64,000 nt of DNA, taken from assembly GCF_030812315.1 (NCBI RefSeq), contig NZ_JAUSSM010000001.1, positions 372,001-436,000 on the forward strand, written 5' to 3'. Source of the DNA: Arthrobacter oryzae. GTDB taxonomy: Bacteria; Actinomycetota; Actinomycetes; Actinomycetales; Micrococcaceae. Shown here one piece after another: positions 1-7,990 of the stretch (position 1 is the first letter of the stretch; every line of letters begins with the position of its first letter). Below the pieces are notes generated by a model. That model was given only the letters and a program-made list of their open reading frames with translations. It ran no database searches and was not told where the DNA came from. Position numbers and translations under genes: made by a program.

Positions 1-2148
1 ATCGGCACGGCAATGCTGGTCATTACCTCCATCCTTGCCGGCGGTGTCTACCCGTGGGTCATCCAGCAGTTCCAGGTGCGCCCGTCCGAACAGACCCTCG
101 AGAAGCCGTTCATCGAGCGGAACATCAGCATGACCCGTGCTGCCTATGGTCTCGACAAGATCAAGGAGGAGCGGTACAACGCCACCACCACCGCCACCAC
201 GGGCGCACTGGCACCCGATGCACAAACCACTGCCAATATCCGGCTCCTGGACCCGAACCTGATTTCGGACGCCTTCTCCCAGCTGGAGCAGTACCGGCCC
301 TACTACCAGTTCCCGAGCGCGCTCAACGTTGACCGGTACGAAGTTGACGGCAAGGTCCAGGACACCGTGATCGCCGTCCGTGAGCTGAACCCGGACGGGC
401 TCAGCGCCAACCAGCAGTCCTGGCTGAACCGGCACGTGGTCTACACCCACGGCTACGGCGTAGTGGCCGCCAAGGGCAATAAGTTCACCGCCGACGGCAA
501 ACCGGAGTTCCTTCAGGCCGGCATTCCGTCAACGGGAGTCCTCGGCAACGACACGACTTATCAGCCCCGGATCTACTTCGGCGAGAACTCGCCCGAATAC
601 TCGATCGTCGGAGCCCCGGATGGCTCTCCGAACCGTGAACAGGACCGACCCGCCGGCAGGGAAGGCGACGGCGAAACCCAGTACACCTTTAGCGGAAACG
701 GCGGCCCGAACGTCGGCAGCTTCTTCAACAAGGTTCTCTACGCGATCAAGTTCCAGTCCTCCGACCTCCTGCTGTCCGATGGCGTGAACGCCGAGTCGCA
801 GATTCTCTACGACCGCAACCCGCGGGACCGCGTCGAAAAGGTCGCCCCCTACCTCACTGTCGACGGCAACGCCTACCCTGCGGTCGTGGACGGCAGGGTG
901 AAGTGGATCGTGGACGGCTACACCACGAGCCAGTACTACCCGTACTCGCAGCAGGAACAGTTGTCCTCGGCCACCGCCGATTCACAGACGACCGCCGGGC
1001 GCACCGTCGCCCTGCCCAACAGCTCGGTGAACTACATCCGCAACTCCGTGAAGGCAACTGTTGACGCCTACGACGGCTCCGTGACGCTGTACGCCTGGGA
1101 TGACCAGGACCCGGTGCTGAAGGCCTGGCAGAAGGTCTTCCCGACGTCCCTGAAGCCGTACTCGGAGATGTCCGGGGCGCTCATGAGCCACGTCCGCTAC
1201 CCCGAGGACCTGTTCAAGGTCCAGCGCGAATTGCTGGGCCGTTACCACGTCACCCAGGTTGACAACTTCTACACGAACAACGACGCCTGGTCCGTTCCGA
1301 ACGATCCCACGGTGACTGAACCGGTCAAGCAGCCGCCGTTCTACATGTCGCTGCAGATGCCGGACCAGGACAAGCCGGCCTTCCAGCTCACGTCGTCGTT
1401 CATTCCGCAGGTGGTCAACGGCACCGCCCGCAACGTGCTCTACGGATTCCTCGCCGCGGATTCCGACGCCGGCAACGAGAAGGGCGTGAAGGCCGAAAGC
1501 TACGGCCAGCTGAGGCTTCTGCAGATTCCGCCGGAAGCCCAGGTACCCGGCCCGGGCCAGGCCCAGAACAAGTTCAACTCGGATCCCACGGTGTCCCAAG
1601 CGTTGAACCTGCTCCGGCAGGGCGCGTCCGACGTCCTCAACGGCAACCTCCTTACCCTCCCGGTGGGCGGCGGTCTGCTGTACGTGCAGCCCGTCTACTT
1701 GCGGTCCACCGGCGAAACGTCCTACCCCACGCTTCAGCGCGTACTGGTGGCCTTCGGTGACAAGATTGGCTTTGCGCCAACCTTGGATCAGGCGTTGAAC
1801 CAGCTGTTCGGCGGTGACTCCGGCGCTTCGGCGGGTGATTCGGAGAACAACGGGCAGACGCCACCCCCCGCGCCCGGCGGCACGCCTCCTCCCGCCGGCG
1901 GCACGGATGCCAAGGCGGAGCTGAAGGCCGCGCTGGAAGAAGCGAACGCAGCCATTCGGGCCGGCCAGGAAGCCCTCGCCAAGGGTGACTTTGCAGCCTA
2001 CGGAGAGCAGCAGAAGAAACTGAACGCGGCTCTGCAAAAGGCCATCGACGCCGAGGCGAAGCTGGGTACCGAGGGCGCGACACCGACACCGGCTCCCACG
2101 GCTGACCCGTCGGCTGCCGCGACGCCGTCGCCAACTCCGACGAACTGA
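1..2148 (+). CDS. UPF0182 family membrane protein, C-terminal part (5' truncated)
   Basis: The reading frame is already open at base 1 and ends in TGA, leaving 715 residues; the usual family length is about 1000, so the N-terminal multi-helix part lies outside the window. The visible part opens with the end of a hydrophobic helix ([18 protein letters not shown]), continues as a large extracytoplasmic domain with many Tyr/Pro-rich segments, and ends in a low-complexity tail. The tail has a Pro/Gly linker, a short Ala/Glu/Lys-rich helix (about residues 637-685) and a Thr/Pro/Ala end. The family is widespread in actinobacteria and its function is unknown. A hairpin follows at 2186-2229. Confidence 0.88.
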   Translation: MGTAMLVITSILAGGVYPWVIQQFQVRPSEQTLEKPFIERNISMTRAAYGLDKIKEERYNATTTATTGALAPDAQTTANIRLLDPNLISDAFSQLEQYRPYYQFPSALNVDRYEVDGKVQDTVIAVRELNPDGLSANQQSWLNRHVVYTHGYGVVAAKGNKFTADGKPEFLQAGIPSTGVLGNDTTYQPRIYFGENSPEYSIVGAPDGSPNREQDRPAGREGDGETQYTFSGNGGPNVGSFFNKVLYAIKFQSSDLLLSDGVNAESQILYDRNPRDRVEKVAPYLTVDGNAYPAVVDGRVKWIVDGYTTSQYYPYSQQEQLSSATADSQTTAGRTVALPNSSVNYIRNSVKATVDAYDGSVTLYAWDDQDPVLKAWQKVFPTSLKPYSEMSGALMSHVRYPEDLFKVQRELLGRYHVTQVDNFYTNNDAWSVPNDPTVTEPVKQPPFYMSLQMPDQDKPAFQLTSSFIPQVVNGTARNVLYGFLAADSDAGNEKGVKAESYGQLRLLQIPPEAQVPGPGQAQNKFNSDPTVSQALNLLRQGASDVLNGNLLTLPVGGGLLYVQPVYLRSTGETSYPTLQRVLVAFGDKIGFAPTLDQALNQLFGGDSGASAGDSENNGQTPPPAPGGTPPPAGGTDAKAELKAALEEANAAIRAGQEALAKGDFAAYGEQQKKLNAALQKAIDAEAKLGTEGATPTPAPTADPSAAATPSPTPTN

Positions 2149-2185
2149 CCCAGGCAGCAGGCTAGCGATAGCCTGCAGCCCGGAC

Positions 2186-2229
2186 AGGCCGGCTTCCCCT
2201 TCCGCCAGGACAGGGGAGGCCGGCCTTTG
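2186..2229 (+). terminator. Rho-independent-like terminator after the UPF0182 gene
   Basis: An 8-bp arm AGGCCGGC (2186-2193) pairs with GCCGGCCT (2219-2226), with an inner CCCCT/AGGGG pairing (2196-2200 with 2212-2216) and a short TTT behind. It lies 38 bases after the stop codon. Confidence 0.65.
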
Positions 2230-2387
2230 CCATTGAGGCGGCCACCGGGGCACAGTCGCCCGGGGGCGTGTTTGAGGGGGCGTGTTGCCGGTTTGACCGC
2301 GCGTCCGATTTTCCGGTCCACCCCCTCCGGGCCACGTTCGTTTGAACCATCCGGTCGCCGCGGAGACACAGATCACGTCCCCTCGAT

Positions 2388-2416
2388 TTGGCCTGAAGTT
2401 CACTGGCGGGTAATGT
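2388..2416 (+). promoter_or_regulatory. possible promoter of the first tRNA-fMet
   Basis: TTGGCC (2388-2393) and TAATGT (2411-2416) are 17 bases apart and end 11 bases before the mature tRNA 5' end. This fits a sigma-A type promoter only loosely (TTG of the -35; T, A and final T of the -10). No equally good match was found before the second copy. Confidence 0.3.
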
Positions 2417-2427
2417 TGTTCTTGCGA

Positions 2428-2501
2428 CGCGGGGTGGAGCAGTTCGGTAGCTCGCTGGGCTCATAACCCAGAGGTCACAGGTTCAAATCCTGTCCCCGCA
2501 A
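2428..2501 (+). tRNA. tRNA-fMet (CAT), copy 1, CCA not encoded
   Basis: This is a 74-base cloverleaf with anticodon CAT. It carries the initiator signatures: an unpaired C1 x A72 position (CGCGGGG against CCCCGCA) and three consecutive G:C pairs at the base of the anticodon stem (GGG CTCATAA CCC). It matches the classical bacterial initiator tRNA layout almost position by position. The 3' end reads A then CT, so CCA must be added by nucleotidyltransferase. A perfect long hairpin follows directly. Confidence 0.97.
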
Positions 2502-2510
2502 CTGAAGTAA

Positions 2511-2546
2511 AGGCCCGGAATTCCCAAAAGGAATTCCGGGCCTTTT
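2511..2546 (+). terminator. strong terminator after tRNA-fMet copy 1
   Basis: A perfect 14-bp stem (2511-2524 with 2530-2543) encloses the five-base loop CAAAA and is followed by TTT; two further A:T pairs extend the base. It starts ten bases after the tRNA, so each tRNA copy appears to be its own transcription unit. Confidence 0.9.
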
Positions 2547-2702
2547 GCTTTGTCGCCGGGGGATCGGTTTGGGTCGGGCCATGTGTCCCTTCACGGGTCG
2601 GGCTAACGGGTCCGGTTATGGGCCGAGTTAGCGACCGGGCCGGCGGCCCGAAATGGCAGTGGTCGGGACCGCCGAAAAAGTAGGGTAGTGTTGATCTAGC
2701 GA

Positions 2703-2776
2703 CGCGGGGTGGAGCAGTTCGGTAGCTCGCTGGGCTCATAACCCAGAGGTCACAGGTTCAAATCCTGTCCCCGCAA
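2703..2776 (+). tRNA. tRNA-fMet (CAT), copy 2, CCA encoded
   Basis: It is identical in all 74 bases to the copy 275 bases upstream, with the same C1 x A72 mismatch and GGG/CCC anticodon stem. Identity extends a few bases on either side (2424-2502 equals 2699-2777). Unlike copy 1, the mature 3' CCA is encoded (2777-2779). It has its own terminator hairpin with an unrelated sequence. Confidence 0.97.
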
Positions 2777-2782
2777 CCAATG

Positions 2783-2824
2783 AGAGGCCCTGACCGGGGA
2801 ATGACCGGTCAGGGCCTCTTTCTT
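2783..2824 (+). terminator. strong terminator after tRNA-fMet copy 2
   Basis: A 15-bp perfect stem (2783-2797 with 2805-2819) with a seven-base loop is followed by TTTCTTT, seven bases behind the tRNA. Confidence 0.88.
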
Positions 2825-3120
2825 TATCTGCAGGTGCTCCAACTACTAGCATTTCCTAGTATTCTCATTCCCGGGGGCAACGTCCTACGGTGCCACGTGG
2901 TTTTCGATGATGATCACCGCTTTAGCGAGCCGTCGCCTCCAGGGAACGGATCTTATGTTGCGGGGCATGACCGCGGCCGCACCCGGGTTCGCTCTTCTGC
3001 TGTTCATGATTCAAGCTATTAAGGCGCGCTTAACCAGGCCGTCGCCCTTGCCGGTGCAGCCCGGCCGGGGCGGAACCGCCCACGTCACTGGTCGATCATT
3101 CTCGAGAGGAATGCTGTTCG
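2825..3120. other. gene-free stretch upstream of the cytochrome-like gene
   Basis: No convincing coding frame is seen. It contains a short inverted repeat TACTAG-N6-CTAGTA (2844-2861) in a locally AT-rich patch, and a Shine-Dalgarno-like GAGAGGA near 3104-3110. The repeat could be an operator, but nothing here identifies the regulator. Confidence 0.4.
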
Positions 3121-4059
3121 ATGTCACTACCAACCAAGAAGAAGTCCGGAACTGCGAAGAGCAGGTGGGCCAAACTGTACTGGGCAGTGCCGGCCGTGCT
3201 CGTTGCCCTGGTTCTCGTGGTGCTGCTGGCGAAGTGGGCCACAGGGCTTGCCGGCGTGAAAGACTTCCTGGCGGACTACCCGGGGCATTCAGCGCTTCCG
3301 GAAGGTGCTCCCGCCGGTTTCCCGGCATGGCTGGCCTGGCAGCATTTCCTCAACGGTTTCTTCTTGCTGCTGATCATCCGTTCCGGCTGGCAGGTGCGTA
3401 CGCAGACCCGCCCTGAGGCCTACTGGACCCGGAACAACAAGGGTCTGATCCGCACCAGGAATGCGCCGACGAAGATCAGCCTGGCGCTGTGGTTCCACCT
3501 CGTCCTGGACGCACTGTGGATCCTGAACGGCGTCGTGTTCGCTGTCCTGCTGTTCGCCACCGGCCAGTGGGTGCGGATTGTGCCCACGAGCTGGGACGTC
3601 TTCCCCAACGCGCTCTCGGCTGCCCTGCAGTACGCGTCGCTGAACTGGCCCACGGAGAACGGCTGGGTCAACTACAACGCCCTCCAGCTGCTGACCTACT
3701 TCGTCACCGTGTTCATCGCCGCACCGCTGGCCTTCATCACGGGCCTGCGGATGTCTTCGGCCTGGCCCAAGAACGCCAAGGCGCTGAACAAGGCCTACCC
3801 GATCGAGGCCGCCCGTGCCGTGCACTTCCCGGTGATGATCTACTTTGTTGCGTTCGTCGTCGTCCACGTGTTCCTGGTCCTGGCCACTGGCGCGCTCCGG
3901 AACCTCAACCACATGTACGGCGGCAGCGACGACGTCAGTTGGGTGGGCTTCGGCATCTTTGCCGTGTCGGTCGCAGTGATGGTCGCGGCCTGGTTCCTGG
4001 CCCGGCCGCTCTTCCTGAGCCCCAGTGCCTCCCTGATGGGCAAGGTCAGCAGCCGCTGA
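3121..4059 (+). CDS. cytochrome b/b561-like integral membrane protein
   Basis: The 312-residue protein has about six membrane helices. Histidines lie inside or at the edge of helices in the pattern expected for a di-heme b-type cytochrome (WQHFLNG, LWFHLVLD, AVHFPVM, VVHVFLV). This resembles the cytochrome b561 / Ni-Fe-hydrogenase cytochrome b subunit group, which passes electrons between quinones and a partner oxidoreductase. No partner such as a molybdopterin subunit is next to it, so substrate and direction of electron flow are unknown. Start: ATG with a GAGAGGA ribosome site ten bases before. The downstream photolyase gene is convergent. Confidence 0.75.
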   Translation: MSLPTKKKSGTAKSRWAKLYWAVPAVLVALVLVVLLAKWATGLAGVKDFLADYPGHSALPEGAPAGFPAWLAWQHFLNGFFLLLIIRSGWQVRTQTRPEAYWTRNNKGLIRTRNAPTKISLALWFHLVLDALWILNGVVFAVLLFATGQWVRIVPTSWDVFPNALSAALQYASLNWPTENGWVNYNALQLLTYFVTVFIAAPLAFITGLRMSSAWPKNAKALNKAYPIEAARAVHFPVMIYFVAFVVVHVFLVLATGALRNLNHMYGGSDDVSWVGFGIFAVSVAVMVAAWFLARPLFLSPSASLMGKVSSR

Positions 4060-4107
4060 CCGGCCCGCTGGCAGGCCGACAGATCAGTCCGCGGCTTCGG
4101 ATGCGGC

Positions 4108-5532
4108 TCAGCCGTCCTTGAGCCTCTGGTAGGTCTCCAGGGCCCGCTCGCGCGACTCCGGCAAGCCCACCACGGGCTCCGGATAGCCGGTGGCCCGTTC
4201 CGGCGCCTTCCATGGTTCGTGGATCTCCTTGTCGCCCATGCCGGCGAGTTCGGGGATGAACTCCCGCAGGTACCGGCCTGCTGCATCGAACTTCTTGCTT
4301 TGCGTCACGGGGTTGAAGATCCGGAAGTAGGGGGATGCATCTGCTCCGGATCCGGCCACCCATTGCCAGTTGGCCGGATTGCTGGCTGCATCGGCGTCCA
4401 CCAGGGTGTCCCAGAACCAGGCTTCCCCCAGCCGCCAGTCCGCCAGCAGGTTCTTTACCAGGAACGACGCCGCCGCCATCCGGACACGGTTGTGCATCCA
4501 GCCCGTCCGCCACAACTGACGCATTCCGGCGTCCACCAGCGGATAGCCTGTCCGGCCCTGCTGCCAGGCCTCCAGTTCCGCGTCCGACGGCGTTTGCCAC
4601 TCGAAGCGGTCGAATTCGGGACGGTAGTTGCGGGTGGCCAGCGTTGGGTTCTCATACAGCATCTGCCAGCAGAACTCCCGCCAGCCGAGTTCGGACCGGA
4701 AGATCCCGACGTCGGCCGGGGCCTGGCGGGGGAACCGCTCACGGAGCGCTTGCCAGACGCGGAAGGGGCTGATCTCACCGAAGCGAAGGTGGGGCGACAG
4801 CCGACTGGTGCCCTCGACTCCTGGCCGGTCGCGGCCGATCGCGTACTCCTCGACAGGACCGTCAAGGAAGTCCTGCAGGCGGCTGTGCGCGCCCGCTTCG
4901 CCGGGGGTCCACACTTCCGCCAGTCCTGCGCTCCAGTCGGGGGTGCGGGGGAGTAGCCCCCAGCTGTCCAGGTCATCGCTGTCCGGCAGCGCACGGTGGC
5001 TGTCGCGGGCCGGTGCCGGAAGCTTGTCCGGGGCGTCAGCCGGCAGGCGCGGCTCGCCGTTCTCCAGGCAGGCGCGCCAATAGGGCGTGAATACTTTGTA
5101 CGGTCCGCCCGCTCCGGTGCGGACAGTCCAGGGCTCGAACATCAGGCTGGCCTGGAAACTTGCAGCATCGAGGCCATGGTCTCCGGCCCAGCCCTTGACC
5201 CCTGCGTCGATGGTGCGTTCGGGCCCGCCGTACCTGCGGTTCCACCTCAGGTGCGTGGCTTCGGTTTCGGCTGCCAGCCCCTGGATGATCGCGGCCGCAC
5301 TTCCCCGCCGGAGTACCAGGCGGGAGCCCGCGGCTTCCAGGCTGCCGGCCAAGGACGCCAAGGAATGGTGGAGCCACCACTTCGCGGCGCCGCCAAGTGG
5401 CCGCACGCCATCTGATTCCTCATCCAGAACATAGATGACGGTCATGGCGTGGCCCAGGGCTGCCGCGTCCGCCAGGGCGGGATTGTCATCCAGGCGGAGG
5501 TCGTCACGAAGCCAGACGATGGTGGAAGGCAT
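4108..5532 (-). CDS. phrB: deoxyribodipyrimidine photo-lyase (cryptochrome/photolyase class I)
   Basis: The 474-residue protein repairs UV-induced cyclobutane pyrimidine dimers using blue light and FAD. The N-terminal Rossmann-like antenna domain starts MPSTIVWLRDDLRLDDNPAL. The C-terminal FAD domain carries the family hallmarks: SRLSPHLRFGEISP, WREFCWQMLYENP, GMRQLWRTGWMHNRVRM and WQWVAGSGADASPYFRIFNP. The ATG at 5532 is chosen because it gives the typical family N-terminus; a GTG at 5547 would add five residues. It is convergent with the cytochrome-like gene and divergent from the GDSL hydrolase, apparently monocistronic. Which antenna cofactor it uses cannot be told. Confidence 0.93.
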   Translation of the reverse strand: MPSTIVWLRDDLRLDDNPALADAAALGHAMTVIYVLDEESDGVRPLGGAAKWWLHHSLASLAGSLEAAGSRLVLRRGSAAAIIQGLAAETEATHLRWNRRYGGPERTIDAGVKGWAGDHGLDAASFQASLMFEPWTVRTGAGGPYKVFTPYWRACLENGEPRLPADAPDKLPAPARDSHRALPDSDDLDSWGLLPRTPDWSAGLAEVWTPGEAGAHSRLQDFLDGPVEEYAIGRDRPGVEGTSRLSPHLRFGEISPFRVWQALRERFPRQAPADVGIFRSELGWREFCWQMLYENPTLATRNYRPEFDRFEWQTPSDAELEAWQQGRTGYPLVDAGMRQLWRTGWMHNRVRMAAASFLVKNLLADWRLGEAWFWDTLVDADAASNPANWQWVAGSGADASPYFRIFNPVTQSKKFDAAGRYLREFIPELAGMGDKEIHEPWKAPERATGYPEPVVGLPESRERALETYQRLKDG

Positions 5533-5741
5533 GGTTCCACGGTACACGCCCGGCAGTGCTATTTACTGGCCGGTAACTTAGCCGTAGACTCGCTCCACGC
5601 CGTCCGGTGCGCGATTTCTTCGCCGGACGGTTCCGTTCGGATCAGGCCATTTTCTGTTCACAGCGGCATCCGGCTGGAGGCGGCCGGATGCCGGCAACCT
5701 GTCCGCCGCGATGGTGCCGCGGGCAGGAAAAAGGATGACCA

Positions 5742-6983
5742 ATGAAGCTATTCCTTGCATCGGCCGAACGGACCCGGACCGCGGTCCACATGTGTCCGGC
5801 CCACCGGATGCTCGTCGCCGCCCTGGCTGTCGCCGTCACCGTTTCTGCCCTGACAGTACCTGCTGCGCACGCGGCTCCCCCAGCCGGTGACGGGTGGGTG
5901 GTCAGTGTGGGGGATTCCTATATTTCGGGCGAGGCGGGCCGCTGGGCCGGCAATTCGAGTGACCCGGCCCAGACGGATGCACTGGGTGACGCCGCCTATC
6001 TTGACGCCGGCCGGTCGGAGAGCACTGTCGGCTGCCACCGCTCCAGTTCGGCAGAGATCAGAATCGGGCAGGCCCAGGCACTGAATTTGTCCTGTTCCGG
6101 TGCCAAGACGGCCACTTCCTGGAACTCTTCCGGGCACTTCAAACCGGGGCTGGACTTTTACAGCGACGGTGCGGGCAACGTGGGGCAGGCGTTGGCGCTG
6201 CAGAACTTCGCATCGGCCAACCGCGTAAGTATGGTTGTGGTTTCGATCGGCGGCAACGATCTCGGGTTCGCGGGCATCATCGCCACGTGTGTCTCCAAGT
6301 TCATGACCAGCCCGTGGTGGTCCCCGAGCTACTGCAAGGACTCCGCCACGGTTGCCACGAACTTTTCAGCCGCCAACCGGGCGGCTGTGGCATCACGGAT
6401 CGGGAGCTCACTCGGGAATGTAGCCAAGGCGATGACTGCCGCCGGGTACACGCCTGACGAGTACAGCCTGGTGGTACAGAACTACGTCTCACCCCTGCCG
6501 CGAAGCGCCGATATTACCTACCCCGAAACAGGATTCAGCCGGCAAAGCACCTACGGCTGCGGATTCTGGAACGCAGACCTGGACTGGGCTTCGGGAACCG
6601 CTGTGCCTGCCATCAACTCCACCATTTCGGCCGGCATCTCCGCTTCCGGCGTGGACGGCGTTCAAACCCTGGATGTGGCTTCACTCTTTAGCGGCCATGA
6701 ACTGTGCGCGGACACGACGAAGAAGTTGAACAACACCGCACTGGCGGACTGGCGGAGCGCGGGCGCGGCGGACATCAGCGAGTGGATCAACGAGATCCGG
6801 ACGGCCAGTACCGCCTTCAGCGACTACTACATCCAGGAATCCCTGCATCCGAACTATTGGGGCCAGCTGGCACTCCGGAACTGCCTGCGCCAGATCTACG
6901 ACGACGGCGCCGTCCGTTCCGGGAGCTGCACGGCAGAAGCCGGGCTGACGGCAGCCGGCGAGCCGGCCGTCACTTTGCGATAG
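5742..6983 (+). CDS. secreted SGNH/GDSL-family hydrolase
   Basis: The 413-residue protein has an N-terminal export signal: a long basic n-region, hydrophobic segment LVAALAVAVTVSALTVPA and likely cleavage after AHA near residue 44. The catalytic blocks are clear: block I GDSYISGE (nucleophile Ser59), block III VVSIGGNDLGF, and block V ESLHPNYWGQ with the general-base His. Block I is GDSY rather than GDSL, as in many actinobacterial lipases/esterases of this fold. Substrate (lipid, acylated sugar or other ester) cannot be read. The start ATG follows an AAAAAGGA ribosome site. A bidirectional-looking terminator separates it from pspA. Confidence 0.85.
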   Translation: MKLFLASAERTRTAVHMCPAHRMLVAALAVAVTVSALTVPAAHAAPPAGDGWVVSVGDSYISGEAGRWAGNSSDPAQTDALGDAAYLDAGRSESTVGCHRSSSAEIRIGQAQALNLSCSGAKTATSWNSSGHFKPGLDFYSDGAGNVGQALALQNFASANRVSMVVVSIGGNDLGFAGIIATCVSKFMTSPWWSPSYCKDSATVATNFSAANRAAVASRIGSSLGNVAKAMTAAGYTPDEYSLVVQNYVSPLPRSADITYPETGFSRQSTYGCGFWNADLDWASGTAVPAINSTISAGISASGVDGVQTLDVASLFSGHELCADTTKKLNNTALADWRSAGAADISEWINEIRTASTAFSDYYIQESLHPNYWGQLALRNCLRQIYDDGAVRSGSCTAEAGLTAAGEPAVTLR

Positions 6984-7013
6984 TCCACCGCTGCCGTCAG
7001 TGCGGCAGCAAAA

Positions 7014-7054
7014 AGGCCGGGGCCCAGTTCAGTTCAGCGGGACCCCGGCCTCTT
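7014..7054. terminator. terminator between GDSL hydrolase and pspA (likely bidirectional)
   Basis: AGGCCGGGG (7014-7022) pairs with CCCCGGCCT (7043-7051). CTTT follows on the plus strand, and AAAA at 7011-7014 gives a T-run on the minus strand, so it can serve both convergent genes. Confidence 0.7.
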
Positions 7055-7085
7055 TGTCGTCCGAATTCCGATCCGGAGCAGCAGC

Positions 7086-7877
7086 CTAAAGCTTGTCGAA
7101 ATCAGCTTCTTCAACCGTGGAACCGGCAGCCGAGGAGTTGGCCGACGATCCGATGGCGGGCTTCGCGCCGCCGGACTTCAGGGCAGCGAGCCGAGCTTCG
7201 ATCTCGGTCTGCTCCCCGAGGTCTTCAAGCTGGTTGAACTGTGCGTCCAGGCTGGAAGCGGCGAGCTCCTGCTGGCCGCGAACCTTGGCCTCTTCGCGGC
7301 GGATCTTTTCTTCGAAGCGGCCGACCTCGCTGGTGGGGTCCATGAAGTCGATGCTCTTGAGTGCGTCATGCACCTGGGACTGGGCAGCGGCGGTCTTGGA
7401 GCGCGCCACGAGTTCGTTGCGCTTGCTGGTCAGCTCGTTGAGCTTGCCCTTCATCTGGTCCAGGCCGGTCTTGAGCTTGTCCACAACCTCGCTCTGCGAA
7501 GCGATGCTCGGCTCGGCAGCCTTCGCCTCGTTCTCGGCTGCCATCTGGCGCTGGATCGCCACCTTGGCAAGGTTGTCGAACTTCTGGGCGTCGACTGTGT
7601 CGCCGCTGCTCCGGTACTCGTCAGCCTTGCGGGACGCTGCCAGGGCCTTGTTGCCCCAGTCGTGGGCGTTCTTGACGTCCTCGTTGTAGTCGTCCTGGAG
7701 CATCCGCAGATTACCGATGGTCTGCGCAACGGCGGACTCAGCCTCGGCAATGTTGTTCGTGTAGTCCCGGACCATCTGGTCCAGCATCTTCTGCGGATCT
7801 TCGGCCTGGTCCAGCAAGGAGTTGATGTTCGCCTTTGCCAGCTGCGCCATACGGCCGAAAATGGACTGCTTTACCAT
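7086..7877 (-). CDS. pspA: PspA/IM30 family envelope-stress protein
   Basis: The 263-residue, almost entirely helical protein starts MVKQSIFGRM, followed by the typical LLDQAEDPQKMLDQMVRDY segment and long heptad-like coiled coils rich in Ala, Glu, Lys and Gln. PspA proteins are ESCRT-III-like membrane-binding scaffolds that protect leaky membranes. The start at 7877 is preferred because AAAGG lies about seven bases upstream; an upstream in-frame ATG at 7892 would add five residues. It is the second gene after the TPM-domain gene (113 bases between), and an HtrA-like protease is divergent upstream. No PspB/PspC homologue is visible. Confidence 0.9.
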   Translation of the reverse strand: MVKQSIFGRMAQLAKANINSLLDQAEDPQKMLDQMVRDYTNNIAEAESAVAQTIGNLRMLQDDYNEDVKNAHDWGNKALAASRKADEYRSSGDTVDAQKFDNLAKVAIQRQMAAENEAKAAEPSIASQSEVVDKLKTGLDQMKGKLNELTSKRNELVARSKTAAAQSQVHDALKSIDFMDPTSEVGRFEEKIRREEAKVRGQQELAASSLDAQFNQLEDLGEQTEIEARLAALKSGGAKPAIGSSANSSAAGSTVEEADFDKL

Positions 7878-7990
7878 GGTGATGCCTTTCATCCTGCTCA
7901 GTGGTCGCCACTGAATTCAGTGAACAGTTGATGTACCGCTTCTATCCGGCGGCCAGTCGGAAACCGGCCGCCGCCTAGTCTTGGGATCAG

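Noticed and set aside
982-2403. Open frame of 473 codons on the minus strand
   Set aside because: It is antisense to the UPF0182 gene over most of its length and starts in the intergenic region; composition is Arg/Gly/Val-rich and no motif is recognisable.
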